Positions 16,603 through 26,004 of a stretch of 64,000 nt of DNA are shown here, one piece after another; position 1 is the stretch's first letter; each line of letters opens with the position of its first letter. The stretch comes from Pseudomonas laurylsulfatiphila (GTDB taxonomy: Bacteria > Pseudomonadota > Gammaproteobacteria > Pseudomonadales > Pseudomonadaceae), in contig NZ_NIRS01000005.1 in the NCBI RefSeq assembly GCF_002934665.1, positions 372,001 through 436,000 on the forward strand, given 5' to 3'. A program made the translations under genes and the position numbers. Under the pieces are notes generated by a model. The model saw only the letters and a program-made list of their open reading frames with translations. It had not been told where the DNA came from and searched no databases.

Positions 16603-17580
16603 ATGAAAGCCGTGCTGTGCAAAGCCTTCGGCCCTGCCGAATCGCTGGTGCTGGAAGACGTCGCCAGTCCTGTCGCGAAGAAGAATGAAATCCTGCTGGA
16701 CGTGCACGCCGCCGGGGTCAACTTCCCCGACACGCTGATCATCGAGGGCAAGTACCAGTTCAAGCCGCCCTTCCCGTTTTCCCCGGGTGGCGAAGCGGCC
16801 GGCATGGTCCGCGAAGTCGGCGAAAAGGTCAGCCACCTGAAAGTCGGTGACCGGGTCATGGCCTTGACTGGCTGGGGCAGCTTTGCCGAACAGGTCGCCG
16901 TGCCGGGCTACAACGTGTTGCCGATTCCGCCGTCCATGGACTTCAACACCGCCGCCGCCTTCAGCATGACCTACGGCACCTCGATGCACGCACTCAAGCA
17001 GCGCGGCAACCTGCAACCGGGCGAAACCCTGCTGGTGCTGGGTGCCTCCGGCGGTGTCGGCCTGGCGGCGGTGGAAATCGGCAAAGCCATGGGTGCCCGG
17101 GTAATTGCCGCAGCCAGCAGCGCGGAAAAACTCGCCGTGGCCAAGGCCGCCGGCGCCGATGAACTGATCAACTACAGCGAAACCAGCCTCAAGGACGAAA
17201 TCAAGCGCCTGACCGACGGCCAGGGCGCCGACGTGATCTACGACCCGGTGGGCGGCGACCTGTTCGACCAGGCTATCCGCGCAATCGCTTGGAACGGTCG
17301 CCTGCTGGTGGTCGGCTTCGCCAGCGGGCGCATCCCCGAATTGCCGGTCAACCTGGCGCTGCTCAAAGGCGCGGCGGTGCTCGGCGTATTCTGGGGCTCC
17401 TTCGCCCAACGCCAACCGCAGGACAATGCCGCGAACTTCCAGCAGCTGTTTGGCTGGTTTGCCGAAGGCAAGCTGAAGCCGCTGGTATCGCAGGTGTATC
17501 CGCTGGGCAATGCGGCGCAGGCGATCAATGATCTTGGCCAGCGTAAAGCAGTCGGGAAAGTGGTGGTGCAGGTTCGCTGA
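16603..17580 (+). CDS. NADPH:quinone oxidoreductase (zeta-crystallin type, MDR family)
   Basis: 325 residues from ATG 16603 (MKAVLCKAFGPAESL); a longer frame from 16513 has no family similarity. It has the GroES-like N-terminal half with PFSPGGEAAGMVREVG and the NADPH-binding GASGGVGLAAVEIGKAMG in the Rossmann half. The zinc ligands of true alcohol dehydrogenases are absent, as in quinone reductases. It may equally act on enals or acyl substrates. Confidence 0.9.
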   Translation: MKAVLCKAFGPAESLVLEDVASPVAKKNEILLDVHAAGVNFPDTLIIEGKYQFKPPFPFSPGGEAAGMVREVGEKVSHLKVGDRVMALTGWGSFAEQVAVPGYNVLPIPPSMDFNTAAAFSMTYGTSMHALKQRGNLQPGETLLVLGASGGVGLAAVEIGKAMGARVIAAASSAEKLAVAKAAGADELINYSETSLKDEIKRLTDGQGADVIYDPVGGDLFDQAIRAIAWNGRLLVVGFASGRIPELPVNLALLKGAAVLGVFWGSFAQRQPQDNAANFQQLFGWFAEGKLKPLVSQVYPLGNAAQAINDLGQRKAVGKVVVQVR

Positions 17581-17627
17581 ACCCGGCAAAGGGCCCGGAC
17601 CTCTGCTAACGGGTCCAGGCTCTTTTC

Positions 17628-18245
17628 CTACAGTAACTGGCGGATATCTTCCGGCAAAAACCTTACATAGCTGGAAACCGGATTGTTCGAGCATTGCCTG
17701 ATAATGATCGGCACCTTTCTGTTCATATCGGCGATCAATGACAGACGCCGTTCGGTCGGCAGTGTTGCCGTGGAAAACGCGTTCGACAGATAGGCCCGGA
17801 CGTAATGGAACGCGGCGGAATCGATCCACTCGTGCTCCGGGGTATTCGCCAGTGCCTCATTGAGATCGCGGCATCTCAATGCCTTGAGCCGCTGATTGAG
17901 ATGCAGCGGTAGATACACATCGAACCCGAATATCATCGGCGCAATGACTTCCTGCTCCTCAGGCTTGTCACTCTCAACGGTCCATGGCTTGAACCGCCAC
18001 TGCGCTATGGCGACCCGGGTCGCCTCGGCGAAATCAGGGTGATCGCTTTGCAAAATGCTCACCTTGCTGACCGAGCCATTGGCATGTGCCATGAACCTGA
18101 CCCGGACATTACCGGTGATTCCAGCCCGGTGCAGCGCCGGTGGGTAAATCGGCTTGGGGTTGTTTTCCGGTATCAGGAACACCTCACCTGCGTTGCTTGC
18201 AACAGACCAGACAAACAGCAGCACCACGAACACAAACCACCGCAT
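17628..18245 (-). CDS. Orphan TonB C-terminal domain protein
   Basis: 205 residues from ATG 18245, preceded by GGGGGAGAGGAGG. An N-terminal signal (MRWFVFVVLLFVWSVASNAG) leads directly into a TonB-C type domain: NPKPIYPPALHRAGITGNV, VSKVSILQSDHPDFAEATR, WRFKPW. It lacks the proline-rich periplasmic spacer of real TonB and has an extra C-terminal region of about 95 residues with two Cys. No exbB/exbD or receptor gene is adjacent. It may be a periplasmic protein of unknown role rather than an energy transducer. Confidence 0.75.
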   Translation of the reverse strand: MRWFVFVVLLFVWSVASNAGEVFLIPENNPKPIYPPALHRAGITGNVRVRFMAHANGSVSKVSILQSDHPDFAEATRVAIAQWRFKPWTVESDKPEEQEVIAPMIFGFDVYLPLHLNQRLKALRCRDLNEALANTPEHEWIDSAAFHYVRAYLSNAFSTATLPTERRLSLIADMNRKVPIIIRQCSNNPVSSYVRFLPEDIRQLL

Positions 18246-18503
18246 CCTCCTCTCCCCCGCACCTGAAACGCCACAGTTGGCTGTACGGCCAAGGTTAAAG
18301 CTCAAGGGTGCTGCACTGAAGGTCACGGCTTCCGGTAACAGAGCAGGACATTTCCCAAAGAATTGCCCTACCCGGGACGGATCAGCCGCGTAAAGCATGA
18401 GTAGGTAACGCTTCCTACAACACCCTTCACTTGCACCTGAGCAACAGGTTCATAAAGGAACGCGCGATATCCAACATTTCCGCTGTTTTGCCGATGAGAA
18501 CCG

Positions 18504-18734
18504 ATGCTCTGGTACATCACCCTGGCCAACGTCTTTGTCTATCTGCTGCGCTACAGCGTGCTGGACTGGGCACCGACCTACCTCAAGGAAGCCAAGAGCT
18601 ACACCGTGGACCACTTCGGTTGGGACGGCGGTTTCGTGCTGCTGGTGGGCGCCTGCCTGCTGGCGATGGCTTTCCTCGCCCCGACGCTACGACACAAACA
18701 AGTCGCCAGTCAGGGCCGCGAAGCACTCGCTTGA
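18504..18734 (+). pseudogene. glpT: Relic of a GlpT-type glycerol-3-phosphate transporter with internal deletion
   Basis: 76 codons. The first 30 (MLWYITLANVFVYLLRYSVL, then DWAPTYLKEAK) match the middle of GlpT. The rest (YTVDHFGWDGGFVLLVGACL, then LAMAFLAP) matches the last transmembrane segment of GlpT. About 150 residues between them are missing, yet the join is in frame. The whole N-terminal half is absent, and an upstream frame change is suggested by a VLP codon run just before the ATG in another frame. It overlaps the 3' end of the ChaC-like gene on the other strand. It cannot make a working carrier. Confidence 0.72.
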
Positions 18735-19378
18735 TCGGCCTTTGATTTACAGCGCTTGAGCCGCGCCTCCAGGTTCCGGTCTGGCATGGCGTGGCTACGC
18801 AGGGCGTGCGCGGTCTGCTCGACATAATCGCGAGTGGTGCCATAACGCCCGCAAGCGTTTTCGAACACATGGCTCAGCACGTGATCCGGCAGGTTGCCGG
18901 CATAGCTGGGCAGATGTCGCTCCAGCACAAAACCCAAGGCCTGAACCTGGCTGCCATCTTCGAGTCGGCAGTTGAGCCAGTGCGGGCGGTAGGAAGGAAA
19001 TGGCATCTCGCGCTGCCAAAGTGCGTACAGCGACGCTTCGAGTTGCTCTTCGGGCAAGCGATAGGCGAAACCGCTGCAAGAGCCACCGCGATCCAGGCCG
19101 AACACCAGGCCGGGCATTTCCGGGGTGCCGCGATGTTCGTGGGACCACAGGTACAACCCGCGATGGTAGCCATGCACCCGGCCGCGAACCCGTTCAACCG
19201 CCGTGCATTCAGGCCGCCAGATCAGCGAGCCGTAGGCAAACAGCCACACCGGCCCACCCTTGTGACGGGCCATGGTCGACTGCATCGAGCTGAGCAATTG
19301 TTCGTGGGTGAGCTGCGGCCCCAGATCGAGCCGCGGAGGGTAAGCCAGATTCAAAAAAGCAGATTCGATGGCGCTCAT
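18710..19378 (-). CDS. ChaC-like gamma-glutamylcyclotransferase
   Basis: 222 residues. The substrate-binding motif WLFAYGSLIWRPE and the sequence HRGTPEMPGLVFGLDRGGSC are characteristic of the ChaC/GCG family, which releases 5-oxoproline from glutathione. The final 25 nt overlap the GlpT relic on the plus strand. The upstream region holds an AT-rich palindrome 130 nt before the start. Confidence 0.92.
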   Translation of the reverse strand: MSAIESAFLNLAYPPRLDLGPQLTHEQLLSSMQSTMARHKGGPVWLFAYGSLIWRPECTAVERVRGRVHGYHRGLYLWSHEHRGTPEMPGLVFGLDRGGSCSGFAYRLPEEQLEASLYALWQREMPFPSYRPHWLNCRLEDGSQVQALGFVLERHLPSYAGNLPDHVLSHVFENACGRYGTTRDYVEQTAHALRSHAMPDRNLEARLKRCKSKADQASASRP

Positions 19379-19507
19379 GGCGAATAGCGTTCAGCTCCCC
19401 GCGGGTGAAGAATTACTTAATAGAACGCACAGCTGTAACAATAAGGCACATAAGTTTTAAGGCAATTTGAATGCCATGGCACAGTTCTTAACGGGTTGCC
19501 TGCGTGA

Positions 19508-19559
19508 TATATAACCTACCGATATTTATTAAAGTTTATAAATACCGATAGGCTATATA
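19508..19559. other. AT-rich interrupted palindrome in the chaC upstream region
   Basis: The 320-nt interval 19379-19698 has no gene. It holds this palindrome and the REP doublet at 19573-19688. The left arm begins TATATAACCTACCGATATTTAT at 19508 and the right arm at 19538-19559 is its reverse complement at 19 of 22 positions, with loop TAAAGTTT. Flanking DNA is also AT-rich, unlike the GC-rich surroundings. It could be an operator or a relic of acquired DNA. Confidence 0.7.
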
Positions 19560-19572
19560 GCGAGTTATATAC

Positions 19573-19688
19573 CTGTAGGAGCGAGCTTGCTCCGGGCGGC
19601 GTTCCGACGATGGTCGTTAACGATTACGCGGGAGGTCAGGCTACCCGCAGCGTTCTTGAGTCCATCGCGAGCAAGCTCGCTCCTACAG
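19573..19688. repeat. REP doublet (GGAGCGAGCTTGCTC type)
   Basis: Inverted pair, TGTAGGAGCGAGCTTGCTCC and GCGAGCAAGCTCGCTCCTAC, about 70 bp apart, immediately downstream of the ferredoxin-type reductase gene. Confidence 0.86.
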
Positions 19689-19698
19689 GGGGGCAGCA

Positions 19699-20667
19699 TC
19701 AGGATCTGGGGGCGTAGGCAAATACGTCAGCGCGCATCTGATGGGCGTCCATCCCCGCCTCTACCAGCGCATCCAGCGTGCCGTAGACCATGGCCGGCGA
19801 GCCACTGGCGTAAACGTGCAGCGGCTTGAGGTCCGGGAAATCTTCACAGACCGCTTCATGCAACATGCCGCAACGCCCTTCCCAACCGCATTGATCGCTG
19901 ACGACCTTGTGCAGGAACAGGTTGGGCAATTTCAGCCATTCGTTCCAGTGCTCGATTTGATAAAAGTCTTCTGGACGACGCACGCCCCAATACAAATGCA
20001 CCGGATGCTTGAAACCCGTGGCCCGGCAATGTTCGATCAGACCATGTATCTGACCCATGCCGGTGCCGGCGGCGATCAGTACGAGAGGGCCGTCCGGCAA
20101 CTCCTCCAGGTGGGTATCGCCAAACGGCAACTCGACCCGCACCATGCTGTTGCGCTGGAGCTGCTCGATCAGGCTCAGCGCACTGGATTCGCGCGCCAGT
20201 ACGTGGATTTCCAGGTCGCGCCCCGCATGCGGTGCCGAGGCGAGGGAGAAGGCGGACTTTTCGCCGTTCTCGCGTTCGATCATCAGGTACTGCCCGGCGT
20301 GGTAGCGCGGCGGTTTGCCGGCCGGAGCCCGCAGACGCACGCGCCAGGTATCGCCGCCCACGTCCTTGCACTCAATGACCTGACACGACACGCTGCGCAC
20401 CGGCAGTTCTCCCAAGGCGAGCACGCCATCCCACAGCACGATGCAGTCTTCCAGCGGCTCCGCTATGCAAGTGTAGAACTCGCCATGATCACGCACATTG
20501 CCGGCCTGCTCGACCCGACCTTCCACCAGCAGCGCCGCGCACACGTGGCAATTGCCGTTGCGGCAACTTTGCGGGCATTCGTAGCCCAGTCGTCGCGCGC
20601 CATCGAGAATCCGCTCGCCGGGCAATATCTCAAGCACTGCTCCGGAGGGCTGCAAGGTTACACGCAT
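19699..20667 (-). CDS. 2Fe-2S/FAD/NAD(P) reductase (CDP-6-deoxy-glucoseen reductase-like)
   Basis: 322 residues. The N-terminal ferredoxin domain carries the plant-type cluster ligands Cys35, Cys40, Cys43 (SCRNGNCHVC) and Cys67. FAD binding (YHAGQYLMIERENG) and NAD binding (LVLIAAGTGMGQIHGLIEHC) follow. It is one-chain electron transfer like AscD or benzoate dioxygenase reductase. Its ATG overlaps the ubiD stop (TGATG), so it is translationally coupled to ubiD. A role in supplying reduced flavin or electrons to the UbiD/UbiX pathway is inference. Confidence 0.88.
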   Translation of the reverse strand: MRVTLQPSGAVLEILPGERILDGARRLGYECPQSCRNGNCHVCAALLVEGRVEQAGNVRDHGEFYTCIAEPLEDCIVLWDGVLALGELPVRSVSCQVIECKDVGGDTWRVRLRAPAGKPPRYHAGQYLMIERENGEKSAFSLASAPHAGRDLEIHVLARESSALSLIEQLQRNSMVRVELPFGDTHLEELPDGPLVLIAAGTGMGQIHGLIEHCRATGFKHPVHLYWGVRRPEDFYQIEHWNEWLKLPNLFLHKVVSDQCGWEGRCGMLHEAVCEDFPDLKPLHVYASGSPAMVYGTLDALVEAGMDAHQMRADVFAYAPRS

Positions 20668-22133
20668 CAATCTATTCCTAACTGATTCCAGATGGCATCG
20701 ATCCGCTGGGTCACCGCATCGTCCTTGACGATGACGCGGCCCCACTCACGGGTGGTTTCGCCCGGCCATTTATGCGTGGCATCAAGGCCCATTTTCGACC
20801 CCAGGCCGGACACCGGCGAAGCGAAGTCCAGGTAGTCGATCGGCGTGTTGTCGATCATCACCGTGTCACGCTTGGGGTCCATGCGCGTGGTAATGGCCCA
20901 GATCACGTCGTTCCAGTCCCGGGCGTTGATATCGTCGTCAGTGACGATAACGAACTTGGTGTACATGAACTGTCGCAAAAACGACCAGACACCCAGCATT
21001 ACCCGCTTGGCATGGCCCGGGTACGACTTTTTCATGGTCACGATGGCCATGCGGTACGAGCAACCTTCGGGTGGCAGGTAGAAATCGGTGATCTCCGGGA
21101 ACTGCTTCTGCAGGATCGGCACGAACACTTCGTTCAGCGCGACGCCGAGGATCGCCGGCTCATCCGGCGGCCGGCCGGTGTAGGTGCTGTGGTAGATCGG
21201 CTTGATCCGGTGGGTGATGCGCTCGACGGTGAACACCGGGAAGCTGTCGACTTCGTTGTAGTAACCGGTGTGGTCGCCGTACGGGCCTTCATCGGCCATC
21301 TCGCCCGGATGGATCACGCCTTCAAGGATGATTTCGGCGGTGGCCGGCACTTGCAGGTCATTGCCGCGGCATTTCACCAGCTCGGTGCGGTTGCCGCGCA
21401 ACAGGCCGGCGAAGGCGTATTCGGAAAGGCTGTCGGGTACCGGGGTCACGGCGCCGAGGATGGTCGCCGGGTCTGCGCCCAATGCAACGGCAACAGGAAA
21501 GGGTTGGCCCGGATGCTTTTCGCACCACTCGCGATAATCCAGCGCACCGCCACGGTGGCTCAGCCAGCGCATGATGACTTTATTGCGGCCAATCACCTGC
21601 TGACGGTAGATACCTAGGTTCTGTCGGTCCTTGTTCGGCCCCTTGGTGACGGTCAGGCCCCAGGTGATCAGCGGCGCGACGTCGCCTGGCCAGCAGGTCT
21701 GCACCGGCAACTTCGCGAGGTCAACATCGTCGCCTTCGATGACCACTTCCTGGCAGATCGCGTCTTTGACCACCTTGGGCGCCATCGAGATGATCTTGCG
21801 GAAGATCGGCAGCTTGGACCAGGCGTCCTTCAGGCCTTTCGGCGGCTCGGGCTCCTTGAGGAACGCCAGCAGCTTGCCGATCTCGCGCAGTTCGCTCACC
21901 GCTTCCGCGCCCATGCCGAGTGCTACGCGCTCAGGCGTACCGAACAAGTTGCCGAGCACCGGAATGTCAAAACCCGTGGGCTTTTCGAAAAGCAGGGCCG
22001 GGCCTTTGGCGCGCAAGGTGCGGTCGCAGACCTCGGTCATTTCCAGTACTGGGGACACCGGAACCTGAATGCGCTTGAGTTCGCCGCGCTGTTCCAGCCC
22101 GCTGATAAAGTCGCGCAAGTCGCGATACTGCAT
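20667..22133 (-). CDS. ubiD: 3-octaprenyl-4-hydroxybenzoate carboxy-lyase
   Basis: 488 residues, the standard length. UbiD removes the ring carboxylate in ubiquinone synthesis with the prenylated flavin made by UbiX. Family segments seen are MQYRDLRDFISGLEQRGELK, KDRQNLGIYRQQVIGRN and GPYGDHTGYYNEVDSFPVF. It is transcribed with the downstream 2Fe-2S reductase gene, and the rho terminator separates it from rho. Confidence 0.96.
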   Translation of the reverse strand: MQYRDLRDFISGLEQRGELKRIQVPVSPVLEMTEVCDRTLRAKGPALLFEKPTGFDIPVLGNLFGTPERVALGMGAEAVSELREIGKLLAFLKEPEPPKGLKDAWSKLPIFRKIISMAPKVVKDAICQEVVIEGDDVDLAKLPVQTCWPGDVAPLITWGLTVTKGPNKDRQNLGIYRQQVIGRNKVIMRWLSHRGGALDYREWCEKHPGQPFPVAVALGADPATILGAVTPVPDSLSEYAFAGLLRGNRTELVKCRGNDLQVPATAEIILEGVIHPGEMADEGPYGDHTGYYNEVDSFPVFTVERITHRIKPIYHSTYTGRPPDEPAILGVALNEVFVPILQKQFPEITDFYLPPEGCSYRMAIVTMKKSYPGHAKRVMLGVWSFLRQFMYTKFVIVTDDDINARDWNDVIWAITTRMDPKRDTVMIDNTPIDYLDFASPVSGLGSKMGLDATHKWPGETTREWGRVIVKDDAVTQRIDAIWNQLGID

Positions 22134-22235
22134 GCGTAAGCCTCGTGTTTGGCCGTGGCGTTCGGGGCAGGCAGTTTAGCGCCGAACCCTTCGGTTCAGA
22201 ACCACGAACTGCCACCTGATCAAAAATCGGATAGC

Positions 22236-22261
22236 AAAAAGCCGGGTTTCCCCGGCTTTTT
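22236..22261 (-). terminator. Intrinsic terminator of rho
   Basis: AAAAAGCCGGG, loop TTTC, CCCGGCTTTTT: a 6-bp GC stem extended by A/T pairs with T5 on both strands. It is 13 nt downstream of the rho stop. Confidence 0.85.
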
Positions 22262-22274
22262 GTGCCTGCTCGAC

Positions 22275-23534
<1,260 letters not shown>

Positions 23535-23731
23535 ATAGGAATGACGTAATCATTTATGGAGGGGGGAAATTAAGCTTTTGGCTTAATGAGGCCGCGCCGC
23601 AGAGAAGGCGACAGGATCGCGTACTTATTCGAAAAGGAGTGCGTCGGCGACGGCTAGCAGGGGGCAATGGAGAAACCAGTGCGGGGCCGAATGTACCACC
23701 TGAGTTTAGGAGCGTCTAGCCCTGAATACGC
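23535..23731 (-). other. rho leader region
   Basis: The 197 nt upstream of rho hold a small hairpin, ATTAAGC and GCTTAAT at 23569-23587, about 35 nt before the ATG. A 10-codon frame (ATG at 23548, MITSFLYESD) overlaps the rho start in another frame but has no ribosome site. In E. coli the rho leader mediates autoregulation. No conserved structure could be confirmed here. Confidence 0.35.
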
Positions 23732-23760
23732 AAAAAGCCCCGCTATTTGCGGGGCTTTTT
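23732..23760 (-). terminator. Intrinsic terminator of trxA
   Basis: A-tract, GCCCCGC stem, TATTT loop, GCGGGGC, then T5; 22 nt downstream of the trxA stop. The A-tract makes it potentially bidirectional. Confidence 0.87.
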
Positions 23761-23781
23761 CAGGACACTTTGCAACGACGC

Positions 23782-24111
23782 TTAGATGTTGGCGTCGAGG
23801 AAGGCAGCCAGTTGCGACTTCGACAGTGCGCCGACCTTGGTCGCTTCAACGTTGCCGTTCTTGAACAGCATCAGGGTCGGGATACCACGCACGCCATGCT
23901 TGGCCGGGGTTTCCTGGTTTTCGTCGATGTTCAGCTTGGCGACGGTCAGCTTGCCTTTGTAGGTCTCGGCAATTTCGTCCAGAACAGGAGCGATCATTTT
24001 GCAAGGGCCGCACCACTCAGCCCAGTAATCGACCAGTACAGCGCCTTCAGCCTTGAGTACGTCGGCCTCGAAGCTAGCGTCGCTAACGTGTTTGATAAGA
24101 TCGCTGCTCAT
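23782..24111 (-). CDS. trxA: Thioredoxin 1
   Basis: 109 residues from the ATG at 24111; an upstream frame to 24153 adds 14 unlikely residues. The redox motif WCGPC is intact with Cys34 and Cys37, and the cis-Pro loop RGIPTLMLFKNG is present. It is a general cytoplasmic disulfide reductant. The rho-trxA neighbourhood is conserved in gamma-proteobacteria. It has its own terminator. Confidence 0.97.
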   Translation of the reverse strand: MSSDLIKHVSDASFEADVLKAEGAVLVDYWAEWCGPCKMIAPVLDEIAETYKGKLTVAKLNIDENQETPAKHGVRGIPTLMLFKNGNVEATKVGALSKSQLAAFLDANI

Positions 24112-24232
24112 GGAATTCTCCAGGGTTGTAAGCAAAAAAACGTGGCCCATCATAGCTGCCCTTCCCTCGTTCAGGAAGGTGCAGTTGATTGAGTCTCGCT
24201 ATGGTGTTCCATGAGTTTGGGTATAGCCCGGG

Positions 24233-24940
24233 TCACGCCGTGGCGGGAGCGACGAAGGCGATTCCGGTGCGCAACGCCGCGTTACGCACGTGTTCGTGCA
24301 TGGCTTTTTGCGCGGCGCCTGAGGCACGGCGAGCCAGCGCGCGAAGGATCTTGCGGTGCTCCTGCCAGGTTTCCATGGCCCGCTCGGCCCGGATGAACGG
24401 TAGTTTCTGGCTTTCCAGGAAGATATCGGCGCTGGCGGTGAGGATACTCAACATTGCCTGATTGCCGCTGGCGAGCAGGATGCGCCGGTGGAATTCGAAG
24501 TCCAGGCGCGCCGCCGCTTCGAAGTCAGCGGCTTTGAGCTCGTTGCGCATGGCGGCGACATTGTCTTCCAGCGCATCGAGTTCCTCGGTGCTCAAGGTCA
24601 CGGCCGCCAGCCCCGCGGCAAACCCCTCCAGTGCGTAGCGCAACTGGAAGATATCCAGTGGCGAAGCCTGCGCCGCAAACGGCCAGCCCGCTGCGGCCTC
24701 GCCTCGCGGCAACTCCACCGGCGCCTGCACGAACACACCTTTGCCCGGCTGGATGCTGATGACGCCCAGCGCACTCAGGGACGACAGCGCCTCGCGCAAA
24801 GAAGCCCGGCTTACGCCCAACTGTACCGCCAAGTCCCGTTGCGAGGGCAGGGCATCCCCCGGCCCGAAGCCCTGTTCGGTAATCAGTTTGCGGATGGCTT
24901 GCAGCGCCACTTCGGGTACGGCGCGGGAGATCGAGTTCAT
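24233..24940 (-). CDS. GntR-family (FadR/FCD subfamily) transcriptional regulator
   Basis: 235 residues from ATG 24940. A winged helix domain (LPSQRDLAVQLGVSRASLRE, wing ISIQPGKGVFVQ) is followed by an all-helical FCD ligand domain (DIFQLRYALEGFAAGLAA; EFHRRILLASGNQAMLSIL), whose His, Asp and Arg residues usually bind metal and small carboxylates. It is divergent from an amino acid ABC transporter operon and likely controls it. The effector is unknown. Confidence 0.9.
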   Translation of the reverse strand: MNSISRAVPEVALQAIRKLITEQGFGPGDALPSQRDLAVQLGVSRASLREALSSLSALGVISIQPGKGVFVQAPVELPRGEAAAGWPFAAQASPLDIFQLRYALEGFAAGLAAVTLSTEELDALEDNVAAMRNELKAADFEAAARLDFEFHRRILLASGNQAMLSILTASADIFLESQKLPFIRAERAMETWQEHRKILRALARRASGAAQKAMHEHVRNAALRTGIAFVAPATA

Positions 24941-25067
24941 GGTTTTCCAGACGAACCAGGCCAATGTGCGCTCAGTTGTAAAGCTATTCGCGACGCCCGG
25001 CAAGTCGTGCCCCATGGGGGTTCGGTGATTTTACCGGCTGCGCCATCGGGGTGCGAAACACAACCTG

Positions 25068-25082
25068 ACTGTTCAGACCAGT
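25068..25082. promoter_or_regulatory. Candidate operator of the GntR regulator
   Basis: ACTGTTCAGACCAGT is a near-perfect 15-bp palindrome (ACTGnTCnGAnCAGT). It lies between the divergent regulator and transporter genes, 115 nt before the binding-protein start. GntR/FCD proteins bind short inverted repeats of this size. Assignment is by position only. Confidence 0.4.
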
Positions 25083-25196
25083 AAGACCGTTCGACGCCAG
25101 CAAAACCGCGCTCTGGCACCCCCAAAACCCCATGTTGGCATGGCCCATGCTCTGTCGATCGGCAGAAATCACTTCTTGCCGATTCGGAGATTTGCC

Positions 25197-25982
25197 ATGA
25201 CCCAGCGTTACAGCGCCCTCCTCGCCGCCCTGTTTGCCAGCCTGATGCTGAGCCAGGCACCCGCCCACGCCGACGGTCTGGAGGATGTGGTCAAGCGCGG
25301 CGTCCTCAAGGTGGCCGTGCCCCAGGACTTCCCGCCCTTCGGCTCGGTCGGTCCGGACATGAAACCCCGTGGCCTCGATATCGACACCGCGAAACTGCTG
25401 GCCGACCAGCTCAAGGTCAAACTCGAACTGACTCCGGTCAACAGCACCAACCGCATCCCGTTCCTGACCACCGGCAAGGTCGACCTGGTGATCTCCAGCC
25501 TCGGCAAGAACCCGGAGCGTGAGAAGGTCATCGACTTTTCCCGCGCCTATGCGCCGTTCTACCTCGCCGTGTTCGGTCCGCCAGACGCCGACATCAAGAC
25601 CCTGGACGACCTCAAGGGCAAGACCATCAGCGTCACCCGCGGCGCCATCGAAGACATCGAGCTGACCAAGGTCGCCCCCGAAGGCGTGACCATCAAGCGC
25701 TTCGAAGACAACAACTCGACCATTGCCGCGTACCTGGCGGGCCAGGTCGACCTGATCGCCAGCGGCAACGTGGTGATGGTCGCGATCAGCGAGAAAAGCC
25801 CGAAACGCGTGCCTGCGCTGAAAGTGAAGCTCAAGGATTCACCGGTCTACGTCGGTGTGAACAAGAACGAGCCGGCGCTGCTGGACAAGGTCAACCAGAT
25901 CCTCGTTACCGCCAAGAGCGACGGTGCCCTGGAGAAAAATGCCCTGACCTGGCTGAAAGAACCACTGCCGACTGACCTCTGA
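25197..25982 (+). CDS. Polar amino acid ABC transporter, periplasmic binding protein
   Basis: 261 residues from ATG 25197. Signal peptide MTQRYSALLAALFASLMLSQ, cleaved near AHA-DG. The mature part is an SBP_bac_3 domain (VKRGVLKVAVPQDFPPFGSV; GLDIDTAKLLADQL; LVISSLGKNPEREKVIDFS). It is the first gene of a four-gene operon with two permeases and an ATPase. The ligand is probably an amino acid or related compound, not predictable further. Confidence 0.92.
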   Translation: MTQRYSALLAALFASLMLSQAPAHADGLEDVVKRGVLKVAVPQDFPPFGSVGPDMKPRGLDIDTAKLLADQLKVKLELTPVNSTNRIPFLTTGKVDLVISSLGKNPEREKVIDFSRAYAPFYLAVFGPPDADIKTLDDLKGKTISVTRGAIEDIELTKVAPEGVTIKRFEDNNSTIAAYLAGQVDLIASGNVVMVAISEKSPKRVPALKVKLKDSPVYVGVNKNEPALLDKVNQILVTAKSDGALEKNALTWLKEPLPTDL

Positions 25983-26004
25983 TCTCGCGCGCAGGAGACA
26001 CGTT

